From contig NZ_CP139781.1 of the NCBI RefSeq assembly GCF_019679435.2, positions 930,001 to 994,000 on the forward strand: a stretch of DNA of 64,000 bases, written 5' to 3'. The translations under genes were made by a program, and so were the position numbers. This DNA is from Actomonas aquatica. GTDB taxonomy: Bacteria > Verrucomicrobiota > Verrucomicrobiia > Opitutales > Opitutaceae. The notes below the pieces were generated by a model that saw only the letters and a list, made by a program, of their open reading frames with translations, did not search any database and was not told the origin of the DNA. Every line of letters begins with the position of its first letter. The first letter of the stretch is position 1. Shown piece after piece: positions 63,017 to 64,000 of the stretch.

Positions 63017-64000
63017 CCGATTCCACCGACATCGAGCTCACCTTGCTCATGCCCTGCCTCAACGAGGCCCTCACGCTGCCGTCCTGCCTGGCGGAGTGTC
63101 AGGAGATCATCGATCGCCTCGGCGTGTCGGCTGAAATTCTCATCGCCGACAACGGCAGCACCGACGGTTCCCAAGCCATCGCCGCAGCCGCCGGCGCCCG
63201 CGTTGTGCCCGTCACTCAGCGCGGCTACGGCCACGCGCTCAACACCGGCATTCAGTCCGCGCGCGGTCGCTACGTCATCATGGCCGACGCCGACGGTAGT
63301 TACGACTTTCGCGAATGTGGTCCCATGCTCGACGCCCTGCGCGCCGGCGCCGATATCGCCATGGGTAACCGCTTCGCCGGCGGTATCCAGCCCGGCGCCA
63401 TGCCCTGGAAAAACCGCTACATCGGCAACCCTGTATTGAGTTTTCTGGGACGCCTCTTCTTCAAGATTCCCACCCGCGATTTTCACTGCGGACTGCGTGG
63501 CGGTTCCAAAGCCGCGCTCACCGGTCTCGACCTGCGCACCGGCGGCATGGAGTTCGCCTCCGAGATGGTGATCAAAGCCTCCCTCTCCGGCCTCAAGATG
63601 GTGGAGACCCCCGTCTCGCTGCGACCCGATGGCCGCGACCGTCCGCCGCACCTGCGCCCGTGGCGCGACGGCTGGCGACACCTGCGCTTCATGCTGCTCT
63701 TCAGCCCGCGCTGGCTGTTCCTGCTGCCCGGCCTCGCTTTGCTCGCCGCCGGTCTCACCGGTTTCGCCACCTTGCTGCGCGGTCCGCTCGATCTCGGTGG
63801 CGTGGTGCTCGACGTGCACACCTTGCTCTACGCGGCCGCGGCCATCCTGTGTGGTTTCCAAGCGGTCGCTTTTGCGGTCATTTCCAAAGTCTTCGTTCAT
63901 GAGGCCGGCCTCGCGCCCGGCAGCCGCGACGAGAACAGCCCTCCGCCTTTTGCCGGCTTCACCCTCGAACGCGGCATCGTCGCCGCCGTCGCCCTCGGCG
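63013..64000 (+). CDS. Membrane-anchored GT2 (dolichol-P-glucose synthase-like), cut by window end
   Basis: The ATG at 63013 overlaps the preceding stop (ATGA) and the frame stays open to the window end, giving 329 residues so far. The GT-A domain has 'LTLLMPCLNEALTLPSCLAE', 'ILIADNGSTDGSQ', 'RGYGHALNTGIQSARGRYV' and the metal site 'IMADADGSYDF'. 'NRYIGNPVLSFLGRLFFKIP' and 'TRDFHCGLRGGSK' are hallmarks of the GT2 group annotated as dolichol-P-glucose synthetases. At least two membrane helices follow near 233-250 and 270-295, and a third may begin at the edge. It may supply polyprenyl-phosphate-sugar to the GT-C-like proteins just upstream; this pairing is inference from adjacency. Confidence 0.87.
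   Translation, partial: MTDSTDIELTLLMPCLNEALTLPSCLAECQEIIDRLGVSAEILIADNGSTDGSQAIAAAAGARVVPVTQRGYGHALNTGIQSARGRYVIMADADGSYDFRECGPMLDALRAGADIAMGNRFAGGIQPGAMPWKNRYIGNPVLSFLGRLFFKIPTRDFHCGLRGGSKAALTGLDLRTGGMEFASEMVIKASLSGLKMVETPVSLRPDGRDRPPHLRPWRDGWRHLRFMLLFSPRWLFLLPGLALLAAGLTGFATLLRGPLDLGGVVLDVHTLLYAAAAILCGFQAVAFAVISKVFVHEAGLAPGSRDENSPPPFAGFTLERGIVAAVALG

Overview
Organism. The window is G/C-rich, densely packed DNA with many ATGA stop/start overlaps, GTG and TTG starts and few recognisable Shine-Dalgarno sequences. Gene content (ABC-exported surface polysaccharide, very large modular glycosyltransferases, an M42 peptidase, a glutamine-dependent NAD synthetase) and two intergenic repeat types seen in Verrucomicrobiota/Planctomycetes genomes fit a Gram-negative PVC-group bacterium, most likely Opitutales (Verrucomicrobiota). 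This placement is inference from style and content; there is no rRNA or other marker gene in the window.

Layout. (1) 1-4267: end of an exopolysaccharide operon with a GT4 (cut by the window edge), a WaaE-like GT2, a WcaI-like GT4 and a polyprenyl-phosphate sugar-1-phosphate transferase. (2) 4301-7575: a flavin disulfide reductase, hisA (minus strand) and an M42 aminopeptidase, closed by a bidirectional terminator. (3) 7658-12105 (minus): a tripartite export operon TolC / HlyD adaptor / LolCE-type permease / LolD-type ATPase. (4) 12290-17098: Wzm and Wzt of an O-polysaccharide ABC exporter plus an 830-residue protein joining a kinase-like and a methyltransferase domain, resembling the O-antigen chain terminator WbdD but with the domains in reverse order. 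(5) 17117-21590: NadE, a GDP-mannose 3,5-epimerase homologue and a nucleotide-sugar dehydrogenase. (6) 21634-27182: an A/T-richer, strand-switching cassette (membrane protein, two methyltransferases, GtrB/ArnC-like GT2, small SDR) followed by the C-terminal scrap of a WecE-type aminotransferase at 27448-27537. (7) 27602-36670: glycosyltransferases, UDP-galactopyranose mutase, a coiled-coil protein and a methyltransferase-GT2 fusion. (8) 36700-40930 (minus): two paralogous GT-C-like membrane proteins. (9) 41132-49243: two giant paralogous GT2-GT2-GT4 enzymes. (10) 49285-64000: a run of GT-C-like or multi-membrane proteins with extracytoplasmic beta-sandwich tails, then a membrane-anchored GT2 cut by the window end.

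How it works together. The parts suggest a cell-surface polysaccharide factory. Nucleotide-sugar enzymes (GME-like, dehydrogenase, Glf) supply GDP-L-hexose, uronic acid and galactofuranose precursors. The lipid-linked chain is started by the sugar-1-phosphate transferase, extended by the GT2/GT4 enzymes, probably capped by the kinase-methyltransferase, and exported by Wzm/Wzt. DPM1/GtrB-like GT2s may charge polyprenyl phosphate with sugars for the GT-C-like membrane proteins to transfer outside the inner membrane. Two recurring accessory modules tie the locus together: a 'GW...RPDV...GF' module at the N-termini of four soluble glycosyltransferases, and a 'HAPS...tDG...dP..DRG...DW' beta-sandwich at the C-termini of six membrane proteins. 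The system-level role is inference; family calls rest on visible motifs.
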